Assembly (NCBI GenBank): GCA_963794955.1
Contig: CAWCGF010000041.1
Span: 62,001 to 126,000, forward strand
DNA length: 64,000 nt
Source: JAFDVL01 sp963794955
GTDB lineage: Bacteria; Acidobacteriota; Blastocatellia; RBC074
Reading direction: 5' to 3'
Shown: in pieces, positions 25,459 through 34,865 of the stretch
Position numbering within the stretch: the first letter of the stretch is position 1
Layout: each line of letters opens with the position of its first letter
Made by a program: the position numbers and the translations under genes
The notes under the pieces: model-generated
The model's database searches: none
Told to the model about the DNA's origin: nothing
What the model saw: only the letters and a program-made list of their open reading frames with translations

Positions 25459-27162
25459 ATGACAATTCAATTCCTCCGCGCCAAAGACGCCTGGGTTTGG
25501 CTGCAAGACAAGGCCCACGGGCAACGTTGGGATACGCTTTCCCAGTGCTGCCCGTGGGCGACCTCGTTTCAAAGCCGCGCCTTTGCCACCACCTGGTATG
25601 AAGTCTATGCCGAACGCTATGAGCCGCTGCTGATTTGCGCGCAAGCAGCGGATGGCCAATTGACAGGCTTGCTCCTCTTAGCCATTGAAAAAAAATCCGG
25701 CGAGCTAGTGTGGGCGGGAACGCATCACGCTGAGTATCAGGTTTGGTTGTCGCGTCCTGAACAGAGCGATGAATTCATGCTGGCGGCACTGGAACACCTG
25801 CGACGCGCGTTTCCCACCCAATCGCTCTTCTGCAAATATCTGCCCCCCGCCACGCCGCTGGCCTGGGTGAAATCAGCGCGCCTGCGCGGAAGTGCGGTGG
25901 AACTCCTGTCGTCCCCACGCCCGCTCTTGCAAATTGGAGATGGCAGCGTGATTGCCGCCTCGCTCAAAAAGAAAAGCAACAAGAGCCGCCTCAATCGGCT
26001 TCGACAGGTGGGCGAAATCAAATTCGAGCAAATCACCGATCCCGTCGTGTTGGCGGCAATGTTTGCTGACATCAGCGCCTACACCGACTTGCGGCAAGGC
26101 GCGGTGCATGACGTACTGCCATTTCGTCTTGATCCGCTGAAGCAGCCGTTTCATCTGGCGTTGCTGCGACATTCTGACTTGGTACACGTCACCGTGATGA
26201 AAGTCGGCGAGCAGGTGGTGGCCGCGCATTTCGGCATTCGCAACAGCCATGACGTGACGTTGTGGTTGTTTGCTCATTCCCCTTTTTTCGCGCTCCACTC
26301 GCCGGGGAAATTTCACCTGTTACTGTTGGGTGAAATGTTAGCCAAACAAGGCATCACGACATTTGATTTGACGCCGGGCGGCGATCCTTGGAAGGAACGA
26401 TTTGCAACCGAGCACGATCAGGTGCATACTTTGCGCGTCATTTTTGACAGCGGTAATAACCAGCTCAAAAAAAGAAAAGCTCAACAACGATTTGAAGCCA
26501 TCGCCAAACGCGGATTTCAACTTGTTGGACTCTCGCCTCACCAAGTTAGGTCTTTGATTGGTAAGTTGCGTCGGGTGAATCCTGCAAACATTCCTAAGAA
26601 GTTACTGCGAAAAGTTTGGGATAAAACCGAGTTTCGGGTTTACGCCTATGCTCCGCAAGAAGTGTGGAAGCTGCCGCGCCCGCAGGTGATGACCAGAGAT
26701 GATGTGCGCGCCCTGCTGACCTTTGCGCCGATGGCAGATCATCAAACGCAACAGGGCTTTTTTGAGCGAGCGTTGCAGCAACTCGAAACCGAGCAACATT
26801 GCTACACGCTCGTCGAAAACGATTGCCTGGTGCATTACGGCTGGTTGGGTTTGCGCCAGCAGAAAGCCAAGCTTTCAGAAGTCGGACAAGAGTTTATCTT
26901 CGATGAGCCTGACAACGCCGTGTTGTATGACTTTTTCACGCACCCGCAAGCACGCGGGCGCGGCTTATATCAACAAGCTCTTTACCAAATTTTGCACGAC
27001 GTCGCGGAGCTGCCAGACATCCAGAAAATTTACATCATGGTGCTGGCCGATAACGCCCCTTCGCGGCACGTAATTGAAAAAGTCGGATTCACTTACGAAT
27101 GCAGTTTATTCCGACAAAAAAGACTGGGGAAAACTATCACCTGGTCCACGCAGCGCCTATGA
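25459..27162 (+). CDS. FemAB/CelD-like acyltransferase with second C-terminal GNAT domain
   Basis: 567 residues from ATG 25459 (MTIQFLRAKDAWVWLQDKAH). Residues 1 to about 370 look like the FemAB/CelD-type double-GNAT fold found with exopolysaccharide genes: SFQSRAFATTWYEVY at the N-terminus and FDLTPGGDPWKERFATEHDQ later. The last 150 residues form a separate GNAT domain with ARGRGLYQQALYQIL (acetyl-CoA loop) and DNAPSRHVIEKVGFTYECS. Predicted role: acyl or aminoacyl modification of the polysaccharide or its lipid carrier. Arg/Lys-rich KKKSNKSRLNRLRQ at about 175 may contact phosphate groups. Confidence 0.8.
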   Translation: MTIQFLRAKDAWVWLQDKAHGQRWDTLSQCCPWATSFQSRAFATTWYEVYAERYEPLLICAQAADGQLTGLLLLAIEKKSGELVWAGTHHAEYQVWLSRPEQSDEFMLAALEHLRRAFPTQSLFCKYLPPATPLAWVKSARLRGSAVELLSSPRPLLQIGDGSVIAASLKKKSNKSRLNRLRQVGEIKFEQITDPVVLAAMFADISAYTDLRQGAVHDVLPFRLDPLKQPFHLALLRHSDLVHVTVMKVGEQVVAAHFGIRNSHDVTLWLFAHSPFFALHSPGKFHLLLLGEMLAKQGITTFDLTPGGDPWKERFATEHDQVHTLRVIFDSGNNQLKKRKAQQRFEAIAKRGFQLVGLSPHQVRSLIGKLRRVNPANIPKKLLRKVWDKTEFRVYAYAPQEVWKLPRPQVMTRDDVRALLTFAPMADHQTQQGFFERALQQLETEQHCYTLVENDCLVHYGWLGLRQQKAKLSEVGQEFIFDEPDNAVLYDFFTHPQARGRGLYQQALYQILHDVAELPDIQKIYIMVLADNAPSRHVIEKVGFTYECSLFRQKRLGKTITWSTQRL

Positions 27163-27256
27163 TTGATGGGCAATTAAACCAGCCTCACTAACGGAAAAGC
27201 ACAGAACGATTAACGATTAGGAAAAAGCTACGCCGAAAGGCAGGTTTAAGCCGGCA

Positions 27257-28342
27257 ATGACAATCAAAGATATAGTTTTATTCATCGCACGATTTCTAGG
27301 TGTGTTTGCGCTGTTACGCAATACCCGCCTCAATGGACTCAGAATCCTGTGTTATCACGGGATCAGCGCCAGCGGCACGGACGAAAGCAAGTTCCGCTGC
27401 AAAGTCTTTACCAATACCGAGACCTTTGCGCGACGCCTCAATTGGCTGGCCAGGAAAGATTATCAAGTCCTGGATTTAAGCCATGCGCTGACGCTGTTGG
27501 AGAAAAAGAAGCTCCCGCGCCGGGCTGTCGTCATCACGTTTGACGAAGGGTTCTACAGCTTCTACCAAACGGCCTTTGGCCTGCTGCGCGAGCAATTATT
27601 TCCCGCCACAGTTTTTGTCACGTCTTATTACGTCACCAAGCAAAACCCGATTTTCCGCCTGGCCGTGCAATATATGCTGTGGAAAACTTCCCGTCAGCAT
27701 TTTGATTTGGCCGCCGTGGATGACCATCTGTCGGGGGAATACGACTGTCGGACGGAAAAGGACAAGGAAGAGGTGGCGTGGGAAATCTTTCGCTATGCCG
27801 AAACCCAGTTGGACGAAGAGCAACGCGTTGAGTTGTCACGCCGTCTGGGGGCGTACCTGCAAGTAGATTATGACAACATTATCCGCCGTCGGTTCTTGCA
27901 TCTGATGACCCTGGAGCAAATCCGCGAAATGCATGAGGCAGGCGTAGACATTCAGATGCACACGCATCGGCATCAATTTCCGCTCAAAGAGGAGCGTGCC
28001 AAGCGCGAAATTATTGATAACCGTACCGCGCTGGGCGAAGTCGTCAGCCGCCCGATGGTGCATTTGGCCTATCCCAGCGGCCTCTGGTCGGAGCAAGCCT
28101 TTGAGTGGCTGAAATCCGTCGGTGTGCAAAGTGCCATGACCTGCGAAATGGGACTGAATACGGTGGAAACCTCGCGCCTGGCAATGCGCCGCTTCATTGA
28201 TAGCGAAAATATTTCGCAACTGGAATTTGAGGCGGAAATGTCCGGCGCTGCCGATCTGTTACGGGAATGGCGCTCCAAAGTAAAACACTGGCTCGGACGG
28301 CCAGAAGAAACGATGGCGGATGTGCGCAGCCAGGTGACCTGA
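27257..28342 (+). CDS. Polysaccharide deacetylase (NodB-like, CE4)
   Basis: 361 residues. The NodB homology region begins LRILCYHGISASG, then VVITFDEGFYSFYQTAFGLL with TFDEG in place of the usual TFDDG, and MHTHRHQFPL, the metal-binding HxxxH segment. An insertion of about 85 residues (KTSRQHFDLAAVDDHLSGEY, then the region after it) separates motifs 1 and 2. A short hydrophobic stretch near the N-terminus may anchor it. Predicted to remove N-acetyl groups from the exported polysaccharide. It closes the forward run of the locus, ending at a hairpin terminator. Confidence 0.85.
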   Translation: MTIKDIVLFIARFLGVFALLRNTRLNGLRILCYHGISASGTDESKFRCKVFTNTETFARRLNWLARKDYQVLDLSHALTLLEKKKLPRRAVVITFDEGFYSFYQTAFGLLREQLFPATVFVTSYYVTKQNPIFRLAVQYMLWKTSRQHFDLAAVDDHLSGEYDCRTEKDKEEVAWEIFRYAETQLDEEQRVELSRRLGAYLQVDYDNIIRRRFLHLMTLEQIREMHEAGVDIQMHTHRHQFPLKEERAKREIIDNRTALGEVVSRPMVHLAYPSGLWSEQAFEWLKSVGVQSAMTCEMGLNTVETSRLAMRRFIDSENISQLEFEAEMSGAADLLREWRSKVKHWLGRPEETMADVRSQVT

Positions 28343-28376
28343 AAGGTAGAGCAATCTTTCGAGTTCGCTCTACCTT
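28343..28376. terminator. Bidirectional hairpin terminator between convergent genes
   Basis: AAGGTAGAGC at 28343-28352 pairs perfectly with GCTCTACCTT at 28367-28376 around a 14-nt loop. It occupies the 42-nt gap between the convergent deacetylase and serC stops. The stem carries the GTAGAGC core seen in the palindromes at 388 and 2938. Confidence 0.75.
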
Positions 28377-28384
28377 GCTTTGAC

Positions 28385-29476
28385 TCAACCGTTCTTCTCG
28401 GCGAAATCGTGCATGAATTCGACGAGTCTGACGACGCCTTCGCGGGGGAAGGCGTTGTAAATCGAAGCTCGCATGCCGCCGACCGAACGATGGCCTTTCA
28501 ACCCGTCCAAGCCAGCCGCCGTAGCTTCTTTGGCAAATTTCTTTTCGAGTTCTTCGCTTGGCAGGCGGAACGTGACGTTCATCAGGCTGCGGCACTGTGG
28601 CTCAGAGTGCCCGCGAAAATAGCCATCAGAAGCATCTATTGCGTCGTAGAGAATCTTGGCCTTCTCCTGATTCCGCGCGTAAATGTTCGCCAGCCCACCA
28701 ATATCTTTCAGCAACCACTTGAAGACCAAACCGCTAATGTAAATCGGGAAGCACGGCGGCGTGTTGTACATGGATTCTTTTTCCGCGAGGTTGCGATAGT
28801 CGAGCAACGCGGGCAAACCTTTCGGTACGCGCTCCAACAAGTCTTCGCGTACGATCACGATCACGACGCCCGCCGGGCCGACATTCTTTTGCGCGCCGGC
28901 ATAGATCAAACCGTACTTGCTCACATCAATGGGCTTGCTGATAAAGTCAGACGACATATCGCAGATGAGCGGAACCTCGCCAACTTCCGGTTCCGACTGA
29001 AATTCGACGCCGAAGATAGTTTCATTTGAAGTGAAGTGTGCATACGCGGCGTTGGGATCAAGACGCAATTCATCCTGCCGGGTCACCCGCGAGAAATTAC
29101 CTTCCGCCGTCGAACCCGCTTCGCGCACCGTGCCAATTTTCCTGGCTTCTTTGAAAGCTCCTTGTCCCCAACTGCCAGTCAGGATGTAATCGGCGCTGCC
29201 GTCTTTGGGCAACAGATTCATCGGAATCATAGAAAATTGCAGACTCGCGCCGCCCTGCAAAAACATGACTTTGTAGTTCGTGGGGATGTTGAGCAATTGG
29301 CGCAAATCCGCTTCGGCATTGTGAATGATTTCTTCAAAGGCTGGCGAGCGATGGCTGACTTCCATCACGGACATACCGACACCGGGTAAGGCTAATAAAT
29401 TACGCTGGGCTTCTTCCAAAACAGGCACTGGCAATACCGCAGGCCCAGCGCTGAAATTAAAAATTCTCTCGGTCAT
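28385..29476 (-). CDS. serC: Phosphoserine aminotransferase
   Basis: 363 residues from ATG 29476, preceded by CCAAGGAGTCCCTA. The longer frame to 29536 lacks a ribosome site. It converts 3-phosphohydroxypyruvate and glutamate to phosphoserine with PLP, in serine synthesis. Family opening ERIFNFSAGPAVLPVPVLEE, MFLQGGASLQFSMIPMN, and the PLP-lysine segment YAGAQKNVGPAG are all present, as is the C-terminal GHRSVGGMRASIYNAFP. It appears monocistronic; serA and serB are not in the window. Confidence 0.95.
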   Translation of the reverse strand: MTERIFNFSAGPAVLPVPVLEEAQRNLLALPGVGMSVMEVSHRSPAFEEIIHNAEADLRQLLNIPTNYKVMFLQGGASLQFSMIPMNLLPKDGSADYILTGSWGQGAFKEARKIGTVREAGSTAEGNFSRVTRQDELRLDPNAAYAHFTSNETIFGVEFQSEPEVGEVPLICDMSSDFISKPIDVSKYGLIYAGAQKNVGPAGVVIVIVREDLLERVPKGLPALLDYRNLAEKESMYNTPPCFPIYISGLVFKWLLKDIGGLANIYARNQEKAKILYDAIDASDGYFRGHSEPQCRSLMNVTFRLPSEELEKKFAKEATAAGLDGLKGHRSVGGMRASIYNAFPREGVVRLVEFMHDFAEKNG

Positions 29477-29580
29477 TAGGGACTCCTTGGGTTGATAGAT
29501 GAAAAATTTGCGCCACGAATTTACACGAATTCCCACAAATTGGGAACGCCCGGCCTCTGGGTTGTGCGTCCCCAGACTTG

Positions 29581-31839
29581 CTATTCAGGTTTGGCATTTA
29601 AAGCGGCGGCGATGAGCTGAATCATTTTGCCAGGCAGGCAAGGTTTGGCCAGAAACCCGGTGGCTCCGAGGGCTGTGGCTTCAGCCAGTTTCTGCGGATC
29701 AGCTAAACCACTGGTCGTGATGATTTTAAGGCGGGGATTTAGTTTTTTGAGTTCCCGCATAGTTGCCACCCCATCCATGCGAGGCATCATCATATCCACT
29801 AACGCCAACGCAATCCGCGCTGGATTCTCGCGGCAATGTTGCACGGCCTCCGCCCCGCCTTGTGCCATCAAGGTTTGATAACCGTAGGCCGCCAACGTCT
29901 CGCTGGTCATCTTCAAAATTTCGACTTCATCATCCACAATCAAAATGATCTCGCCCTGGCCATGGGGCACTTCTTTCGCCTCCCACTCTATTTCGGGAGC
30001 AGCCTGATTCCTGACCGCAGGCAAATAGACTTTAAAGCGAGTTCCCTGTCTCACGTCCGATTCAAAATCAATAAAGCCGTCATGACTTTTGACAATCCCC
30101 AAAACTGTGGCTAACCCCAAACCGGAGCCTTGGCCTTGCACTTTAGTGGTAAAAAACGGCTCGAAGATTTTGCTGCGTATTTCTGGGGGGATTCCCATGC
30201 CCGTATCCGCTACTTGAATCAGCACAAAATCCCCCGGACGGGCCTCCAGATAAGCTCTGACCTGGGCTTCATTAAGGCTGACGTTTTCGGCTTTAATTCT
30301 GATCGTGCCGCCTTCTGGCATGGCATCGCGCGCGTTCACGCAAAGGTTCATCAGAACCTGATAAAGCTGCGTCGTGTCGCCGGACAACGCCCATAGATGC
30401 GCGGGCAAGGATTGTTTGATCGTAAGGTTTTTCGGCAATGTGTCCTGCAACATACGGGCGACTTCGTTAATAATATATTTTGGCTGCAACAACACCCGTT
30501 CGCCATCCGTGCCACGGGCATACATCAAGACCTGACGAACTAAATCAGCTCCGCGTTCTGCGCTACGGCGCAAGGTGCCTAGCAATTTCGTCGAATCTTC
30601 ATCGGGGAATTTCAGATTCAGAATGCGGGTCGCCAACAGAATCGGCGAAAGCACGTTGTTCAGGTCGTGCGCGATGCCACCGGCCAACGTCCCGATACTT
30701 TCCATGCGTTGCGCACGCAGGAATTGCTCTTCGAGTTTTTTCTTTTCCGTAATGTCGGTATTGATGATGAGAATAGATTTGTTCTGCCCCTCGGCGTCAT
30801 GCACGATAGTCCAATGGCAATGGTTAATAACCTCCTGTCTTTGCCTGGTTAGACAACGCATTTCGCCGCGCCAGCCCCCCTGGATGAGTAATTCCTGCCA
30901 GGCCTCATTTACTGCGGCTTGTGGGCCTAACAATTCGCTCAAATCACGTCCCAGCGCCGCCTGAACATCCCAGCCATACAAACGCTCTGCCCCTTTGTAC
31001 CAATACACGATTTTTTGGTTGAGATCACAAACCATAATCGCGTCTGGCGCTTGATCCAACAGCGCCGCCTGTTCGCGCAGCCGTTCTTCGGCACGCTTGC
31101 GGTCACTAATGTCACGCGCAATTGTCGAGATGAATTCGACTTCGCCACTGGCGTTTTTGTGCGCAATCAATACCTGTGAAACCGGAATCTCGCGTCCGTC
31201 ACGCGTCAACAACGCGGTTTCACTACTCCACACGCCTTCGCGCAAAGCCATTGGAATGCCCTCGCGCAAGACCAGATCACTGGCCCAGGTCGGATGGAAA
31301 GGAATTTTGACTTGTGAGATGTCTTCGTGCTCGGCGATGCCAATCATTTGCCGTCCGGCACGATTCAGGTAAGGCGGTTTGCCTTTCGGGTCAAAGATGC
31401 TGACAAAGTCGGTCGTAGCTTCCAGAATGGCACTGATCCGCAGTTGTTCATCTTTGGCCTGGCGCCGCGCTGAAATGTCCTGATAATACATGGCAGCGCC
31501 ATTGCGACAGGGTTGAATGCGAGACTCAACCCAAATCTGAGCGTAAGGATAATGCTCTTCCAGCACCACGGTTTTACTTTCGGTGACAGCGCGATGGGCG
31601 GCTTCATAAAAGGCCGTTGCGGCCAGAAGCGGAAAGTCGCACCACAAGTTTTTGCCCAAGACATCGGCGGGAAGCTGAAGAAGTTGCCGACATTTAGGGC
31701 TAACAAAGGTAAAGCACCAACGCTCATCGAACGTGGAAAAGCCATCCGTCAAATCCTCTAACACTTGCATTACGGCTGGTTCTTCAAATAATTTCCGGTC
31801 GGGTTGCTCAATCCCGCCGAGGGCAAAATTGGCACTCAT
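29581..31839 (-). CDS. Hybrid sensor histidine kinase/response regulator with three PAS domains
   Basis: About 752 residues from ATG 31839 (MSANFALGGIEQPDRKLFEE); the frame extends to 31944, so the start is uncertain. Three PAS domains span roughly residues 25-385, linked by DISARRQAKDEQLR and DISDRKRAEERLREQ. They are followed by HisKA (TLAGGIAHDLNNVLSPILLA, phospho-His), HATPase_c (NLCVNARDAM, VADTGMGIPPE, GQGSGLGLATVLG) and a C-terminal receiver (ILIVDDEVEILKM; phospho-Asp in LALVDMMMPRMDG). No membrane helix, so it is cytosolic. PAS ligands are unknown and no partner regulator is adjacent. Confidence 0.92.
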   Translation of the reverse strand: MSANFALGGIEQPDRKLFEEPAVMQVLEDLTDGFSTFDERWCFTFVSPKCRQLLQLPADVLGKNLWCDFPLLAATAFYEAAHRAVTESKTVVLEEHYPYAQIWVESRIQPCRNGAAMYYQDISARRQAKDEQLRISAILEATTDFVSIFDPKGKPPYLNRAGRQMIGIAEHEDISQVKIPFHPTWASDLVLREGIPMALREGVWSSETALLTRDGREIPVSQVLIAHKNASGEVEFISTIARDISDRKRAEERLREQAALLDQAPDAIMVCDLNQKIVYWYKGAERLYGWDVQAALGRDLSELLGPQAAVNEAWQELLIQGGWRGEMRCLTRQRQEVINHCHWTIVHDAEGQNKSILIINTDITEKKKLEEQFLRAQRMESIGTLAGGIAHDLNNVLSPILLATRILNLKFPDEDSTKLLGTLRRSAERGADLVRQVLMYARGTDGERVLLQPKYIINEVARMLQDTLPKNLTIKQSLPAHLWALSGDTTQLYQVLMNLCVNARDAMPEGGTIRIKAENVSLNEAQVRAYLEARPGDFVLIQVADTGMGIPPEIRSKIFEPFFTTKVQGQGSGLGLATVLGIVKSHDGFIDFESDVRQGTRFKVYLPAVRNQAAPEIEWEAKEVPHGQGEIILIVDDEVEILKMTSETLAAYGYQTLMAQGGAEAVQHCRENPARIALALVDMMMPRMDGVATMRELKKLNPRLKIITTSGLADPQKLAEATALGATGFLAKPCLPGKMIQLIAAALNAKPE

Positions 31840-32056
31840 CGGCTTTCTATCCCACTTCTTAACTGCCTCGCCGCAGTTCTCCGCAGACAAGATCAAGAAA
31901 GTTATCACCTGTATCTGGAACGCTGGACGCCGCGCATTATACAAGTTTTCGCAAGAAAAGCACGCGCGCGATGAAGCGCAACGTACTCCGCCCTGGTTTG
32001 AAAAGCTTCCACAAAAGAGGCGGCGGCGGCGTTTAAGTCGTCCGCCTCAACAGACG

Positions 32057-32773
32057 CTAGTTTTCATTTTCTTCCGCTTTGACGATCAGCTCTTGTTCTT
32101 TGCGATCACGCACAAGCTTGACGCTGATTTTGCCGTTCGCTTTTGTGAACAGTTCATTGAAGAGGCGGTTCAAATCAGTACCGGCGGGGGCAGCATTGCC
32201 ATTAAGCGTGAGCAAACAATCTCCGGCTTTGATTCCGGCGCGCTCTGCCAGCGTGCGTGGTTCGACTTCAGTAATCAGTGTACCGATATTGCTCGTAACC
32301 CCCAAAAATTCGGCGAGTTGTGGCGTCAGCGGTATGGCTCTGACCCCCAAGCGCCAGGTCTTTGTACGATGATACGGTTCCGGCGTGGGGGCGGTGGAAT
32401 CTATTCCGCCTTGCCGTTCCCCGACAATCACCGTGACATCACGTTCGACCCCTTCGCGCACAATCTTGAGCATCACGCGACTGTCTGGCAGCGTTTCGTT
32501 GAGCAGGAGATAAATATTATTGGCCGTCTGGATGGCTTGGTCATCAAACGCCAGAATACAATCGTTTTCGCGCAATCCAGCTTTGGCGGCGGGGCTGTCT
32601 TCCAACACCTTACCAATCAAAGCGCCACGCGGTTCAGACAACCGTAAGTCGCGCGCTCTGGCTTCATTCACGTCCGCCAGATAAACGCCCAAAAAAGCGC
32701 CCGGCGTGGATTGCGCCCAAACGGATGACAGGCCGAAAAAAGCGAAAAGCGATAGGAACAACAAAGTTTTCAT
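32057..32773 (-). CDS. Exported protein with two PDZ domains
   Basis: 238 residues from ATG 32773, which begins a signal peptide (MKTLLFLSLFAFFGLSSVWA). Two PDZ-like domains follow: GALIGKVLEDSPAAKAGLRE (about residues 50-130), and NIGTLITEVEPRTLAERAGI, then KAGDCLLTLNG (about 150-230). No protease domain is attached, so it is a substrate- or partner-binding periplasmic protein. Its targets are unknown. Confidence 0.82.
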   Translation of the reverse strand: MKTLLFLSLFAFFGLSSVWAQSTPGAFLGVYLADVNEARARDLRLSEPRGALIGKVLEDSPAAKAGLRENDCILAFDDQAIQTANNIYLLLNETLPDSRVMLKIVREGVERDVTVIVGERQGGIDSTAPTPEPYHRTKTWRLGVRAIPLTPQLAEFLGVTSNIGTLITEVEPRTLAERAGIKAGDCLLTLNGNAAPAGTDLNRLFNELFTKANGKISVKLVRDRKEQELIVKAEENEN

Positions 32774-32875
32774 GAACCTCGATACCTCAATGATGATGAG
32801 CAGGCAGTAGAACACTGACAGCAGAAACTACGGATGCCTTCACGCCAGGCGAAAGGGGAAGTTCCTGAATGTACA

Positions 32876-34729
32876 TCAACTTTCCAACACTTCATTTTTC
32901 GGATAGAGGGAATCTATCAAGTCGCGGTATTTATCCTCGACATGCTTGCGGCGGATTTTGAGCGTGGGGGTGAGTTCGCCACCGTCAATCGTGAATTCCT
33001 GTGTGAGGAGAGCAATCTTTTTGACCTTCTCGTGGGGGGCAAGTTCTCTGGTGGCGTCGTCTACTTTCTTCTTAAAAAATTCCACAATGCGCGGATGCTT
33101 GGTAAGCGTCGCACGGTCTTTGGTTTCCAGCGCCAGCGAACTCGCGTAGGTCTGCAAGGCGTCAAAATTCGGCACGATCAAGGCCGCTGGATATTTGCGC
33201 TGATTGCCGATGACAATGACTTGATCGACCAGCGGAATGCCGCCGATCATATTTTCAATTTGCTGCGGCGCGATGTATTTGCCGAGACTGGTTTTGATCA
33301 GGTCTTTTTTGCGATCCGTGATGCGAATAAATCCTTCCGCATCCATTTCGCCGATGTCGCCGGTATGTAACCATACACCATCTTCGTATTCTTTAATCAT
33401 CTCCGCCGTCGCTTCAGGCAATTTGTAATAGCCCTTCATTACCAAATCGCCCTGCACCAACAATTCGCCATCGGCAGCAACTTTGACTTTGACGCCTTCA
33501 ATCGGCTGGCCAATCGTGCCGAAGCGATTGTTGCCGGGTTTATTGCAAGCAACGACCGGCGAGGTTTCGGTCAAGCCATAGCCTTGCAAAATCGTGATGC
33601 CCGCTGCCGAGAAGATCAAGCCAAGCTCTTTCGGCAAAGCCGCGCCACCCGACACAAAAAAGCGAATGCGACCGCCCACAGCTTCGCGCCATTTGCTAAA
33701 AACCAAGCCGTCTAAAACCTTGTGTTGCATCGCCAATGTAAACGGCACGGGTTTGCGTTGATCTCTAAGTACCGCCACCTCGCGTCCGACTTTGATGGCA
33801 CGCTGGAAAATTCGCTGCTTCAGCGGCGGCTGATCGGCGGCGCGCTTGTTGATCGTAGCGTAGATTTTCTCAAACAAACGCGGCACGCCCGTCACAATCG
33901 TCGGATGAATGTCCTTCATGTCTTCGGCCACTGTTTCAATACCCCGCGCAAAGCAAATCTGCACATCGCAGTGCATCAGCAAATACAGGACCGTGCGCTC
34001 GAAGACATGCGAAAGCGGCAGGAAGCTCAAAAACACATCGTTGCTGTCTGGCTCCAAATGCTTGCCAGAACTGATCGCATCGAAAACCAAATTGCGATGT
34101 GTGAGCATCACGCCTTTTGGCTCCCCGGTAGTGCCAGAGGTGTAAATAATCGTCGCCATATCGTCTGGCAGGGCTTGCGCTGTAAGTTGGTCAAACAGTT
34201 CGGGGCTGCGCGCCGCGACCTGTGCGCCTTGCGCGGCAAAGGCGTCTATTGTTTCATAGCTTTCGCCTTTGTCCTCAAATAACACCAACGGCGGCGCAGC
34301 GCTTTTGAGCGAATCCAAGGCGGGTTGCACGCGGCGGAGCAACTTTTGATTAGAGACAAACAACAACTTCGCTGCGCAATTTTTCAGAATGTAGCCAACT
34401 TGCTCCACCGCCTGCGTCGGGTAAATCGGCACAGTCACGCCGCCACAAGCCAGGATCGCATAATCCGTGATGCTCCAGTCAGGGCAGCTTTCCGCGAGGA
34501 TTGCCACGCGGTCGCCCCGCCGTACACCGCGTTCGTGCAAAGCGACAGCAAGGTGGTGCAGACGTTCTCTCAATTGCGTGCCGGTAATATCCTGCCAGGC
34601 CTTCTCGCGTTTGTAGCGCATGACGACTTTATCCAGCCGACGCGCGGTGGCCTGCATGATAAGTTCGTTCAGCGTTCGAGGTTGCCCGTTCTGCATAGCG
34701 ACGAGGTTAATGTTCTGGATTGTGTACAA
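32876..34729 (-). CDS. Long-chain acyl-CoA synthetase (AMP-forming)
   Basis: 617 residues. Activates fatty acids to acyl-CoA through acyl-adenylate. Motifs: IIYTSGTTGEPKGVMLTHRN (P-loop), ILQGYGLTETSPVVACNKPG, WLHTGDIGEMDAEGFIRITD and the C-terminal lysine region DRKKDLIKTSLGKYIAPQQI. No membrane segment. ATG 34696 is an alternative start. Downstream of nadA on the same strand but separated by a 28-bp hairpin, so probably its own transcript. Confidence 0.9.
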   Translation of the reverse strand: MYTIQNINLVAMQNGQPRTLNELIMQATARRLDKVVMRYKREKAWQDITGTQLRERLHHLAVALHERGVRRGDRVAILAESCPDWSITDYAILACGGVTVPIYPTQAVEQVGYILKNCAAKLLFVSNQKLLRRVQPALDSLKSAAPPLVLFEDKGESYETIDAFAAQGAQVAARSPELFDQLTAQALPDDMATIIYTSGTTGEPKGVMLTHRNLVFDAISSGKHLEPDSNDVFLSFLPLSHVFERTVLYLLMHCDVQICFARGIETVAEDMKDIHPTIVTGVPRLFEKIYATINKRAADQPPLKQRIFQRAIKVGREVAVLRDQRKPVPFTLAMQHKVLDGLVFSKWREAVGGRIRFFVSGGAALPKELGLIFSAAGITILQGYGLTETSPVVACNKPGNNRFGTIGQPIEGVKVKVAADGELLVQGDLVMKGYYKLPEATAEMIKEYEDGVWLHTGDIGEMDAEGFIRITDRKKDLIKTSLGKYIAPQQIENMIGGIPLVDQVIVIGNQRKYPAALIVPNFDALQTYASSLALETKDRATLTKHPRIVEFFKKKVDDATRELAPHEKVKKIALLTQEFTIDGGELTPTLKIRRKHVEDKYRDLIDSLYPKNEVLES

Positions 34730-34787
34730 CGATTGCGAGGAACTATCAACTCATTTGTGGGATTTGTCAAAGTCTCAAAGCATTCAT

Positions 34788-34856
34788 GGCGCAAGCCCAA
34801 CGATGAAGGAGAGCGATAAGTGATAGACCGCTCTCCTTCACCGTCGGGCTTGCGCC
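34788..34856. terminator. 28-bp near-perfect hairpin after nadA
   Basis: Arms 34788-34815 and 34829-34856 (28 nt each, two mismatches) flank a 13-nt loop. The arms begin GGCGCAAGCCC. It lies 10 nt after the nadA stop in the direction of transcription and upstream of the acyl-CoA synthetase start, so it can terminate or insulate. There is no T tract, and it may be a dispersed palindrome. Confidence 0.7.
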
Positions 34857-34865
34857 TCAGCCGCC

